From positions 112,148,029 to 112,212,028 of the forward strand of contig OZ024827.1 of assembly GCA_964016985.1 (NCBI GenBank): a stretch of DNA of 64,000 nucleotides, written 5' to 3'. Numbering within the stretch: the stretch's first letter is position 1; every line of letters starts with the position of its first letter. Positions 27,001 to 39,800 of this stretch are shown in pieces. This DNA comes from Anodontia alba (taxonomy: Eukaryota > Mollusca > Bivalvia > Lucinida > Lucinidae). The notes under the pieces were generated by a model that had not been told where the DNA came from, did not search any database, and saw nothing but the letters and a program-made list of their open reading frames with translations. The translations under genes were made by a program, and so were the position numbers.

Positions 27001-30000
27001 AAACACTGTGCTTTACGTAATTGCTAAACACAAAAAACTATGACCCAAATATCAAAGAACTTATATTCCGTCATACCATGATCAGACATTCAGGTAAATT
27101 GATGGACAAACAGCTGGCAAACAATTAAAATATAGGGCATCACAATGAAAGAAACTGTTGCTACAAACCATCAACCCAAATATCTAAGCTGCAGATGAAA
27201 ACAGTCAAACAATACAAGAAGACATATTATAGAAGTATTTGTTTTGCCTGTTTATGCTCCACTGAAGTTCTCTAGAAATAAGCAAACTCCTATAAATATC
27301 ATGAAAAAAAAACATAGTCAGTGACGTACGAAAACATATTTCACGGCTGAATTGTCACCACTATAGTAAGAATATTACTTAGAACATATACCAGCTAAAA
27401 CATATCAAGCAACCAGCTCTGTCTTCTCCAAGTGAGGTCAGCATTAAACTAGATAGGACAGAAAAAAAATAAACACAAGGCAAAACAAAATGGGGAAAAT
27501 CCGCCTCAGGTAATAATCCCTACTTGAGGCTATTTGGTTCATCGTAAATGACAAGTACGGTGACGCTGTAAAGTGTCCTGCTTTTCACTACAGATATATG
27601 GCACAAAAAGGTAAGAGAGTCCAGGGTGTGCTAGAATCACAAACCGCAGCCCTTCTCAGACACCAAAAGGAAGAGGAAACCGACAAATCCAAACAAGCAC
27701 ATTTAATTCTCAATGTACCAGTATTATACATTAAGCTAGTTGGAACTATCAAACTGCAAAATTCTAATCCGATATCCTAAAAAAATTATTAGCAGTAAAA
27801 CGCTCTATGGTAAGATCTTAAAACGTATAAGTTCTGTGCCGTTTGATAGCTATTTGTGTTTATTTGTTCGAAACTAAAACATTAATGTCATACATAGATT
27901 AAATTAAAAAAAAAGTAAGAGAGGATTACTTTTGGAGTATATAAGTATATTTGTCTTTTAGAGTATTCTTAAGAACTACTGGAATGTTTTTTTAGAGAAA
28001 TAAGTAAATGCAATAAAACGCATAATGGATAGTTTATTATGTTACTACTCTGATATATATGTATCGATAATAAATACTTTTGTTTTTATACAACACATGT
28101 ACGTATATGTAAAAACCGCATTCATTTATGATTATACTGGAAAATAAGTCAGGGACCACATTTATACAAAAAGGTAAAGAGAAACGTCTAGGGAGTGCCA
28201 CAAGCACAAGTCGCAGGCAATACCGGACACCAACAGGAAGAGGAAAGAGACACAAACCATCACGCGCAAAACAAACAAACGCACGAAGAGCACATGGACC
28301 TGCTCTCTCTTCCCCAAGCAAGGTGATCGCAATGCTAAAGGGACTGAAAAACACAAGTACAAAATGCAAAGCAAGACTGAATCTTAATCGTATCGTAGAA
28401 TTAACTACAAAGCTACACGAATAGGAGCAACACCGGCACCACCGCCTTAGAACGGCCAGTAGTATAAATACCCGTGGATGTGAAAGCACTTTTACAGTCG
28501 ACAAACTTCATCCTGGGTCCCGATGCTACTCTTAATACAGAAATACATAAAGGGGCCGTCACTGAGACTGAACCCGACCCGCCGAAAAGTTATCTCTGAA
28601 GCATCATAATTGATCAGACAAATCAATATTTTCTTAATGGCGATACATCTTTCAATAGTTTACCTGTAATTTCAACATATATCCATTGATACGATGCTTA
28701 AAACAAAATATTTCTACTCGTATAGGAAAGAAAAGGTAAGAGAAAAGCCCAGGGAGTGCCACAATCACAAACCGCAGCCCTTCCCAAACACCAACAGGAA
28801 GAGAAAACAGACCAAACCAAACAAGCGCAAATCGAACAAACGTACGAAAAGCACTAAGATTAGCCCTCTCTTCCCCAAGCGAGGTAATCGCAATGCTAAA
28901 AGGACTGAAAAGCACAATAACAAAATAACACAAGGTAAGACATAAAACACATCGCCTCGTAGAATAAACCGCAAAGCAACACAGAGTAAGACTAACACCG
29001 GGACCACCGCTTTAGAACGGTCAGTAGAATAAACCACCGGGGGGGTGGGGGGGTGGGGGGTGTTTAAAGCAATTTTACAGCTAGCCAACTTTACCCTGGG
29101 TCCCGATGCTACTCTTAATCACAACAAGTAAAACAGAAAGTAAAATGGGCAGCTGTTGAAGGTGACCAAAATGCTAGCATCACAAAACAACTAGTAAACC
29201 AGAAAGCAAAGTGGGCAGCTATTGAATACGGTGACAACAATGCTAGCATCAGAACACCTACAGAAAAAACATAAAGAGCTACAAAGAGTAAGAACAACCC
29301 CAGGACCACCGCCTTAGAACGGTCAGTAGAAAAAACTACCGGGGGTTTAAAGCAGTTTTAAAGCTAACCAACTTCACCCTGGGTCCCGATGCTACTCTTT
29401 ATACAGATATGCATAAAAATTCGGTTTGCATAAAGGCTCCCAACTCAGTCAATGCATCAAAGCGAAAATATAAAAGTCAAATTAATCACAATGATAAACA
29501 AAGACGAGTACTCGTTCAGACACAATGTTTTCACATTTGTAATTCCCTGTTCGCTTTCCTCCATATCATGAGCCGTCTTAAAATGGGATCAAGGGGAGCA
29601 AGTTCTTTCCTTTTTGAGTAGACCTCTTTCAGAATGAAAGTTATATTAATTCTGACAAAGTTACCGCTCCTGTAAGTGTATCAGTACACAATAAAAGTGG
29701 CTAAATTTTATGTTTCTAACAATAAATTACAGTTTGATATAAGTGAAAAAATGTAAATGAAAGTGTTAATGATTTTGTTCTTGATGGCCACTGTGCTTAG
29801 GGTGATTTAGTTGAAAAGATACGGTTATATCTACGACAGAAAGCGTACTACTTAAAACCTTATGCATAGTGACGCCATAGTTATAACAATAAAATGCCGT
29901 TTAAATTGATGTGACTTTACTGTATAGAACTCTCGATGTGCCACCCTAACAATTAAATCCCGAATTGGTTTCACATTATAATATTAACGAATTTATACAA

Positions 30001-33000
30001 CACAGCTGTAATATCCATTGCATATTTTGCATTTTCTCCATTGAATCTCTAGGTAAACAGCTAAAATGAGGCTTGCAGAGGAAACCCATACAAACACCGA
30101 AGAGATCAATATATATATATTTCAAGTCGCAGGGGCCAGACAACATTGGCCCGAAAAAGGCATAATCTGTTTTTCAACTTATGCAATTTTTATTTGTAAA
30201 TTTTACATTTTTATGTCATTTTTAAAATAGAAAACATCTGAATAAGACGAAAGCCGAAAGGCCTCAGGTAAACAAATCGTTTGCACTGTTAATGATTAAC
30301 TCTCTACATATATATATAACACAGGAAATATAAGGAAGAAAACAGTTCTAAGAATGAGGAATGGCCAATAATTACATACTTTTATTCCAACGCGTTTCAC
30401 TACTTCGGTAGATCATCAAGGAGTAAAGAATCGTTACGTTGGCGTCATAGTAATATATATTGTTACAGCCTTCCTGGCATTAAATAAAAAAAGTTCTCTT
30501 CATGCCAGAATTAATTTTACACTACGACTAATAAAGTTGTCGCTATTTGTACAGAAAATTAGTGTGGTAGACTAAAACAATAAAAAGTATAAAAAAAACT
30601 CCATGACAGAAATGCGGCAACTAGAAACTGTGCAATAAATGTCAAAAAGATGGCCATTGGAAACAAAGACCACACCACAGATCAGAAAATGGGAGTCTCG
30701 GTTTTATTGAGACGCTTCATAAGCAGTAATGAGGTTTGCAACACTGCTTACGCATTCTAGCGTATACATGAGCAGAACTCCATCTTTAAATGTACCACAA
30801 CGAGCCGAATGATCCCAAAGGAAATGAAATATAATCTGCACTGTGGTAAAGCCTAATGCAATTATAATCGACCTCCTGCAGTGAGAGGTAAACAGTATAG
30901 GTGATGGAAGACATTTAGCATGCTGAATTTTTAAAATGACACAGACATTTAAGTCTTTCTTACTTTGACTTTAAACAAAGAGCTTGGTATTTCAGTTTTC
31001 TTTGCATTTAAAACATTTCTTTTAAAAGTGTTCCAAGTGACCTCTCCCTTAAACAAAACAAAAAAATTCCTCTTTGTCTGGCAATTTAGCCTACATCATG
31101 GTAAACGTCAATCATATTTTCATACCAGTATGTCTGAAACAGCTAAATGACCCTGTTACCCAAAAGCAGCAGTGTGTTTAGATAAGCTAATCAAAACTTA
31201 ATTATTTGTGTCAGTTAAAACAATGCCAACAAAAAGCGACAAGTCTGTTATTGCATGTTTTAAATTTCTCGCCTTACGGCTCGAAATTTAAAACCATGCA
31301 ATAACCTATACATACTCACCGTGGTAATTTACCATGGCAGCTGGCTAGATATTTTGATTTATATGCGTTATCTACAACCCGCATTCAATAATAACATTCT
31401 AGCATTCTTCCCGTGCGTGTATGTTTTTTTTTTTTTTTTTTTTTTTTCTATTTGTTAAACTGATGTTTATAATTGTTTTGCTTTATTTCAGCTGCTGGTT
31501 GTCAGTTGACAGTGGCCTCATCTGGGCGTTTGTGGGACCAGCTTTATTGATAATATTGGTAATACTGCTAGTTAGAAATGTCAGTAGAACTCTGCATTTG
31601 TAGAATAAATATTGTACCATCCGTGTCATTTCATTCATGTACAGCAGCTGTTTTATGTCTTCTTTTTAGGTATACTTAGATGGTGCTAAATAAAAGTTTA
31701 AAATGCCTTTGGAAACAAAGAATATATAAAAAGAACGAAAAATCGGAGTCTCGCTCTGGCTTACATCTATTAAATTTGACGCGAATTGAATAATAAACCC
31801 TTTCGTCTAACTTGAAATTCGAATTTGGCACCACAACGAAGCACCCTGTTGATTAAGCGTCTGACCAAGACAGTCGCTTACTTAATATCTAAATGTGATA
31901 ATGCATTAATTATTTTATACTTTGGTGCCAAGCGCCGCAAATTTAGGATGCTTCCTATCGGCTGTTTTAGAACATGTAGCCTATAGATAATAAATGCCTT
32001 TCAGTTTGCATCTTAGCACGCACCATTACAAATAATATTACGGTAAAGAAACAGGCTTCATTATATCAATCTCTGCACCTATACAGTCGACTCAGAGCCT
32101 ACATATTTCACATGAAAATAGATGGAAATTACCCTGGAAAGGCTACTAGCACAAGCACAGTCTTTACAAAGCTAGGAAAATAGAAGTAAGAAGAATCTCA
32201 ACTGAGGAAACAATATAAATGAAGTTACCCAGGACAGCAAACAATTGGAAGCATAGAAACAAAAAGAGATAAGGAACAAACAATGACACAACACTAAGGC
32301 ACTTCGTCCTTAATTCTAATGCATATCAACATTAAAAGTATCTGTTCCCGCCCGATTGGGTCCTCTACGTCATTTGTGGAATATCACAGTAAAACACAAA
32401 TAATAACAAAACCTGTAGTAAAACAAAGTAAAGAGCTATAGCCAGAGCAAAGGAAAACCGCATGTTTGACAACGGTGGGCCCGACCACAGACAGCAATAG
32501 CAACCTTCCGAAACACTGACTTGACTAGATGCTCTAGCTAAGCAATATATACAGTGCAGGATGCAGCACGAGGGACACTCCCGTCTATAGAACGGAAAAT
32601 TAACAATATTAAATTTAAAGTAATCAAGCTTGTCAAAACTTTAAATAGAGATTGTATGATAAGATATTGATAAACTTAAAATCAAAAGTTATCCCTGTAT
32701 CAGCAATGTTCAATTTTTTGTTCCTCTGAATAAACTTTATCGACCATTTAGTCAAACTACTCGTTATCAATGTTAAAAGTAATTCATCTTAATATAGAGA
32801 AGTTGAACGCTTCAATAATATATGCCTGAGTTTCGTGCAAGAGGATCATAATAAATTGATTCTAAAAGGAATGACCCTTGAGAGGATTTAACACACTCGC
32901 AATACTAAAAACAGCAGAAGCGTCAAGTTATCTGGTCCAAAACGTTATGTAAATTAACCCTTACTAGACTAGCCCCATCAGTGACTATCATTTAAATTTG

Positions 33001-33757
33001 CAAACATACTGAAATCGGCTCAATGGTTACAAATGACCAGAAAAGAGACACTACACCATAGTGAACTCTAGAGTCTACATTAAGTAGATACTAAAAGGAA
33101 TGACTTGAGAGCAATGAACACACTCAGAAAATTAAAACAGGTAAAATATCAAGTTGTCTGGGCCAGACAAGTTACTTTCGGCCATTTAGGCCTCGTCTGT
33201 GACTGCCATATAAACTTTCCAAAATTAAGGAATGTGTTTAGAGCTCATAACGGACTGAAAAAATATACATTTTGATAAAGGGAAGAACGAGGAGATGATT
33301 TAAGACTACCACAGGGTACAAACTCCTACTGTAGTGAAGATACCTATGTCCTAAAATGAAGTCCCTTCCCTAGCAAAACAGAAACAAATCTACCATATAG
33401 TGCGGGCACTAATAGTACCTATCGATATAGCCACTATTTGTTTGTATAATTGAGTACCAAACCGAATAAAGATATTATCAAGAAGAAAGAAAAGAACATC
33501 ACAATCTTCATGTTGATAATCTATAACTTTATATTCATATTAACACCAATTTCACTTAAACATCTGGAAATATTGTAATTATGTGGATATCCGGAAAATG
33601 CTTTAAACACGGAACACATCCCTCCCACGGGAAGGAGGGAGGCAGATTTGGAAGAAAGCGTTATGTTCATGCGTGTAGCAGTGCAGCATAAAGGAAAGTG
33701 TGTGTCTTGATGCTTTGTTTCACATAACTATTACTCGCATCCTGGAATCTGAATCTT

Positions 33758-33800
<43 letters not shown>

Positions 33801-36800
33801 TCAGGTAGTGGGAAACTAGCAAACTTGTGTCAAATCGTCATTACTTTGGAGTTGCAATTATATTTACACATTTGCATTCCAGCTATCATTCTACTTAAAC
33901 TTTTATCGGACTGGATTTCTGTCGGACCAATAACGGTCCACCGTAGATTTAAGTAGAATACTAACTGGGATGCGACATTATGTCCACGAATAATATCTCT
34001 TTCGTGTCTTGTTTACGACCTTGGAAGGAATAATTTTTCAGCCGCGATGTGATATGACAGCAGTTTGTAAATGTTTAAAACTCAGCATTATTACCAGCAA
34101 ACTTTTTTTCTAACAGACAAATGCCGTTATACTAGTGCTTCTTTTGAGAACCATGCTGAAGACAAAGGCGTATGCAGAAAAGACAAATGTTGAAAAAGTC
34201 AAGTAAGTCAGTCACTGGAATACAACATAGAAGTAACAGTATTAGTCGAATAGAGTACTTTCAAATTAGCGAAATACTGTTTAGATTTTAAAGTGTCAAT
34301 TCAAATTAGTTGTAGAATACTAGTATCACAGACAGGACAATTACGTACATTTACCATATATGCAACCAGATTCAAGCAAAACCCTCACAAGAGCTTATGT
34401 AATAATCATTTAAGTAATATTTACTGCCACTCACTTTCTTCTATATTCAAGAGAAAATCGGGTCTGCTTTCGTAAAAATATTTTTGCATAAACATTTTAT
34501 GTTTTCCTTTACAGGAAGATTTTTCTTTACATTTGCAATCCATATTATTGTCACGCCTGCGTTAGCATATGTTACTTAGGCGTGCTTGTTTCCGTCCGTT
34601 TGTTTGTATTCGTGTAATTACGTCCCCTCCCCAACCTCACACACACACAGCGTCCACACTAATGTCCATCCTAGCGTCCACCCTAATGAAATATACAAAC
34701 TCTATAGCTTTACAGTTAGTTTCACTTTACATTGTTTTATCTCACTAAGTTAAAAAAGAATGACAACGCTCATTCTTCTGGTGTTTTTCTTTTTTTTTTT
34801 TTTTTTTTTTTTTCACAATCAGTACGCAGATGTGACGTAAACGTCAACGGAGTTCGTTCCATTTTCATCTGATCGGATACTTCGAACGCTTTGATAGCAG
34901 GTTAATATTCATAGCCATTTCTGAATTAGTATTGCATAATTAGGAACAGATATATTCTGATATACGAAACAGAAGCTCCGAAAAAGAATTTATCAAATAA
35001 CGTTACAAGTAGTTGTGGTCATTGTACCCAAGCCATAATCCAAACTCATAAATCCGTAAACGAATGACAAATCAGAATGTTCAGACCAACAGACATGGAC
35101 CCCAGAATATAGGGTGTAATCAGGCGTCCGCGGATAGTAAGCATTACTTGGTAAGCAAGCTTCGCCCACCACGCCCATAGGCCTGAACGAAAGACATGTA
35201 GGTAGAAGCGTATGTCCGGGATTTTTACAAGACATGTTAACGCACCGCTCTTTTTCCGTATTGAGAATGTTGAACATAGTTCGTTAACTTTCGTAGAAAT
35301 TTCGGTGATGACGTCTCGATGACGCTAAATCGATTGTGATTGTTCTGTCATATCCACACCGCAGGACATTGCCTTGTAAAATATGTCTATACATCTCAGT
35401 GTCAACCACTGTACTGTGTATTATGTGGATGACATCAACTCCACTATACTTTGGTCACGACCGACAGCCCACAAAGCTGATTCGGTTTTAAAATTTTAAT
35501 GAGCAACTCCTAGTACTATACTGCTTATATCGACTTGGCTTAGATGTCTCTTCACACACACAAACATCCGCTCGTCTAGCGAATGTCAGAGAGGCATCGG
35601 CAGACTGGTAAGGTTATATGTATATTTTGGTATTGCCTGGCTTCAACATCACTCCACCCTTTTTCGTACAGACGTGTCATGTTATACCAATCTTCCAACG
35701 ACCGCCATTGTGAAAGCATACTTGGTAGAGCTAGACATAATTTTAAAATCCAGTGGAGTTGTATGTCTATATTTTAGTACTCCATTCATACGAGTATTAC
35801 ATACCTGTGATGTTGTGAATAAACAGACTATTAGTTTTGTTCAGCTTCAGAATTTTTCATACTTGCATAAAATAGTACATTTACCGCATTATATCTTGAA
35901 ACGTGAATGGAGAATTTGATGATATTGGTTTTCTTTTTCTGTGATCTGTACCTCCTCAAATAACATTTCATCAAAACATTATTTTCCTATGAGATAAGTT
36001 GTTATTTAACATAAACAAACAAATAGTTTGTGGTATTTGTAGTCTGCATCTGGAACATTGCGTATTGCGCAAACTGTGCGTTTTGTCTTCGCTACAGTAT
36101 GTTGCTAATATGCCAGTTAAATACATTAATTGTTATGATTTCTACTGCTTGTCATACACAAATGCAAGTACATGCTTATATGTTACACAGGTACATGTCA
36201 TTCACCAGCAACGTGAGAGAACGTACATGCTGACACATGCGACTACGCATCCGAGCGGTCTGATCAGAGCCTTCGTTGTCTACATTCAAAGGCTTTGCAT
36301 CCTTTGCTGTCCAAAATGCGCCCAATGAAGGTTCTGATCAGCCTGCGCATTAAATGCGCAGGCTGATCTGAATCTTCGCTGGGCCTGCATGTACGAAGGT
36401 ACGTTTTCTGATGTTACGTTTAAATGTTGTTTTTTTTTAACATATACCCGTACACTGTATTTATTATGCTCCAGATCCAATCTAAGATGTCTTGGTGTGT
36501 TGTTGCCGCTTATGGGATGTACATGGATACTTGGGATATTTTATGTTAACGACAGAACCGCCTGGATACAGTATATCTTTGCAATCTGCAATGGTTTGCA
36601 GGTACATGTATCTTTTGTTAAACCTTTAAGCGCTAGTCACAACTGCAGCAGGCGACATTTTGATTTGTTTTTAATTTTACGGAAAACATATACTTGCTGT
36701 TTCATGTGAATCGTCTGCAAAATGACAAGTCTTATTTTTTTTTAAAAATGGAAAAAAAGGTTTGATATATCATGTGACTCGTCTGCACTGTTGACGATTC

Positions 36801-39800
36801 ACATGAACAGGAAAATAAAATAATAAAACAACTTTTGGAATGTCGTCTCCTACAATCTTGCTTAGCACTTTAAGCGAATCTCTTGTTTTCAACTGTTCTG
36901 ATAGCGTTCATTGCTTTTAATGGTCGTTTATTCAAGAAGGTCTTTTGAAAAAGAATGACATCAGAGTTATACAGTGCATTATAACTTTGTAACACGCGGA
37001 CTGTAGACATTATGGTTCGTCTCCAATTTGATCTGTATTATTATTAGAGAAACCTGAGTTCATTACACATGAAAATCGAATAAATGCATATACAGCTGAC
37101 TCTCGTTATCTCGAACTCGCTTATCTCGAAAAACCGCTTATCTCGAAGTGAAAATCTTGTCCCTGCCTAAACATGAAAATCGAACAACAATAAAAATATT
37201 GTGGAAAAGAGGCGAAATTGCTCCTAAGGAGCAATTTCTCCTCTTTTCCACACTATTTTCGATATAGCTCTATCTTCAAGAGTCCAATTACATATAAATT
37301 TGTTAAATGTGGTTGTTCGAATTATTTTTTCCTCAATTCTAAAAATCTGATATGTCGAGGTACGGATATCTCGAAGTGTTTCAGAGAGTCCCTTGGAATT
37401 CGAGATAACGAGGGTTGACTGTATAAATGTAAGTGACGCGAAACCTCACTCTCAATTCTGATGCAGCTCCGAATTAAACATATATGCTCTGTCTGCACAG
37501 TGGTCATCTTTCTCAAGTATGAAACATCACAGTGACAAACATATGACCAAAACTTTGATGTAAAGGGGGTCAATGGCGATCTAAAGCTAGAACACAAGGA
37601 AATCACAAATAGGACCACGATGGAGCCAACCACAGACATTGTTAGTCAGTCGCCAATCATCCGAAACAGATTGAGTCATATCAATTCCATGTTGAAACAG
37701 TTAAAAAAAACTCAGATTAAATATGTTTATGTCTATTGCTTTGTATCAAAAAACCAAACTGGTAGCAACACTTAAGAAGTTCTATGGGAGACATCATGAT
37801 CTAGTCAATCCCTACAATGTGGCAGTTTCCAGAATTGTTTCTGATGTTTTTGCCAGTGACGCGCCATAAGTAGACTTCCCAAATCCCGGACATACGCTTC
37901 TACCGATATTTCCTTCGTTCAGGCCCATGGGCATGGTGGGCGAAGCTTGCTTACCAAGTAATGCTTACTATCCGCGGACGCCTGATTACACCCTTTGTTC
38001 TGGGGTCCATGTCTGTTGGTCTGAACATTCTGATTCGTCATTCGTTTATGGATTTATGATTTTGAATTACGGCTTTGGTACCATGACCGCAACTACTTTG
38101 TAAAAAGTTTTATTTAATACAGATTTAACATGTTTACTTTCAATGCAGTGCAATAGACAATTTTAACCACTAAGAGTCTCTTTATTTAACTTGTACAAAT
38201 GATATATAGCATATACATTATCGTTAGATGATTAAAAAACACTATAGATCAGTGCTTATGTATGAAACATTGTGTGGTGGCCATTAACCTTTATCCGCAC
38301 TGCACTTTCGTATAGTTTATATCTTCTGGTCCTTCGGGATCACTTGCTAGGAAGCACAAGCAGTATTTCATGTTACATAATTGCTCTTGAACACACTTAA
38401 TAAAACTGACTTATTTATGTATTTTCTTCCTTTTAAGGAATCCGTCCTGTCGGAATTTATTTAGCGCCATTCCGGAATTTTGAAAATTTAAATGAGGGTC
38501 ATAAATGAGGCCTAATTGGCTAAAACTAGTTAGCCTGGCCCGAAGTCTGGCCCAGAACACTTGACACTCTAGCTTTGTTTAGGTTTGCACCACGAAAACA
38601 TACCTATATAATTTTGACCTCCTTAACCCCCACTTTTATGTAATAAAACTTGGGTTTACAGGGGTGTACATTATTTTTCTTATTTCTGCTCAAAACGTAG
38701 ATTGTAGATACTCGTTAGAACCGCTTCGGCAAGATGGTTCTAACGAGTACCCACAATCTATATTTTGGAGCAGAAATATAAATAATATTAGAATATTTGT
38801 CTGAAAACTTTCAGTTTTTGGTGGATAACTAGTGTTATTTATAGTTTCTGATCTTTTGGGATCACTGAACTCATTTATGCATATTTGAAATTAACATATC
38901 GCTCAAACCGATGCAAGGAGGTGAGAGAAGCATTGTACGTTACCATTACTGCTTGTGCACACGCAGAAAACTCGACTTTAGTATTTCATTCTGTATGTTT
39001 CTTCCTTCCAAGTGATCCCGTTTTTCAGAATGTATCCGTTTGTTCTACGTAAGCTCTGTTCTGACGTCCAGTTGCGTTTACTCTTGTTATCAAGGATTCG
39101 TGTATCGGTTAATAAAAAATGATTACAGTGTGTTAATAAGGTTAACATAGTTAGCCTTAAATCCACTGTATTCGTTTTGCATGTTGTGTCGCTCGCTCGT
39201 TTATATATACACACACAGCAATCACACATTGCTGCTTTCCAGTACTACTAAGCCAGTTTTCAGACACGTGAATAAAGTATGGAGTGAAAAAAACAACAAC
39301 TTTAAAGCAATGCGTCAAATATTCTACATGTCCTGTGTGAACATGAGATTTCAAGATAAAACTGCGCATCCACGCAGCCTCGATCTGAAATACTAGACTT
39401 TCGTCTATATGTATTGGTCAATACGTTGTTGTTCATAAGTACCGAAACTTGATAGTGTCTGATAATAATGACAAAATTATAATTTCAGGGCTTCTTCATT
39501 TTCCTGTTTCATGGATGTCTGAATAAACAGGTGATATTTTTTGTGTTTGTATTTTACATTGTTTATATTCGTTTTTGACATATTTTATATTAGCATTTTT
39601 ACGTTATAATTATGGTTATTTCATGCTTTTACAGTTGTATTTTCTGTTTAAAGTCAAACAAATGAATGGCATTGTTCTAGTTTTGGAGAAACGTATTTAT
39701 ATTTTGTAACATTTTTTTACAATATTGGCGATTTCAGTACAATTACAACAAAGCATTTCAATACCTGTATATAGTATTCTTACTACCGTAATTGTATTTT

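Noticed and set aside
28037..28504. 155-residue minus-strand frame with hydrophobic stretches (similar frames at 8,554, 8,886, 13,142, 28,765)
   Set aside because: All coincide with the PLE-tail repeat; the frame is not kept between copies, so it is noncoding.
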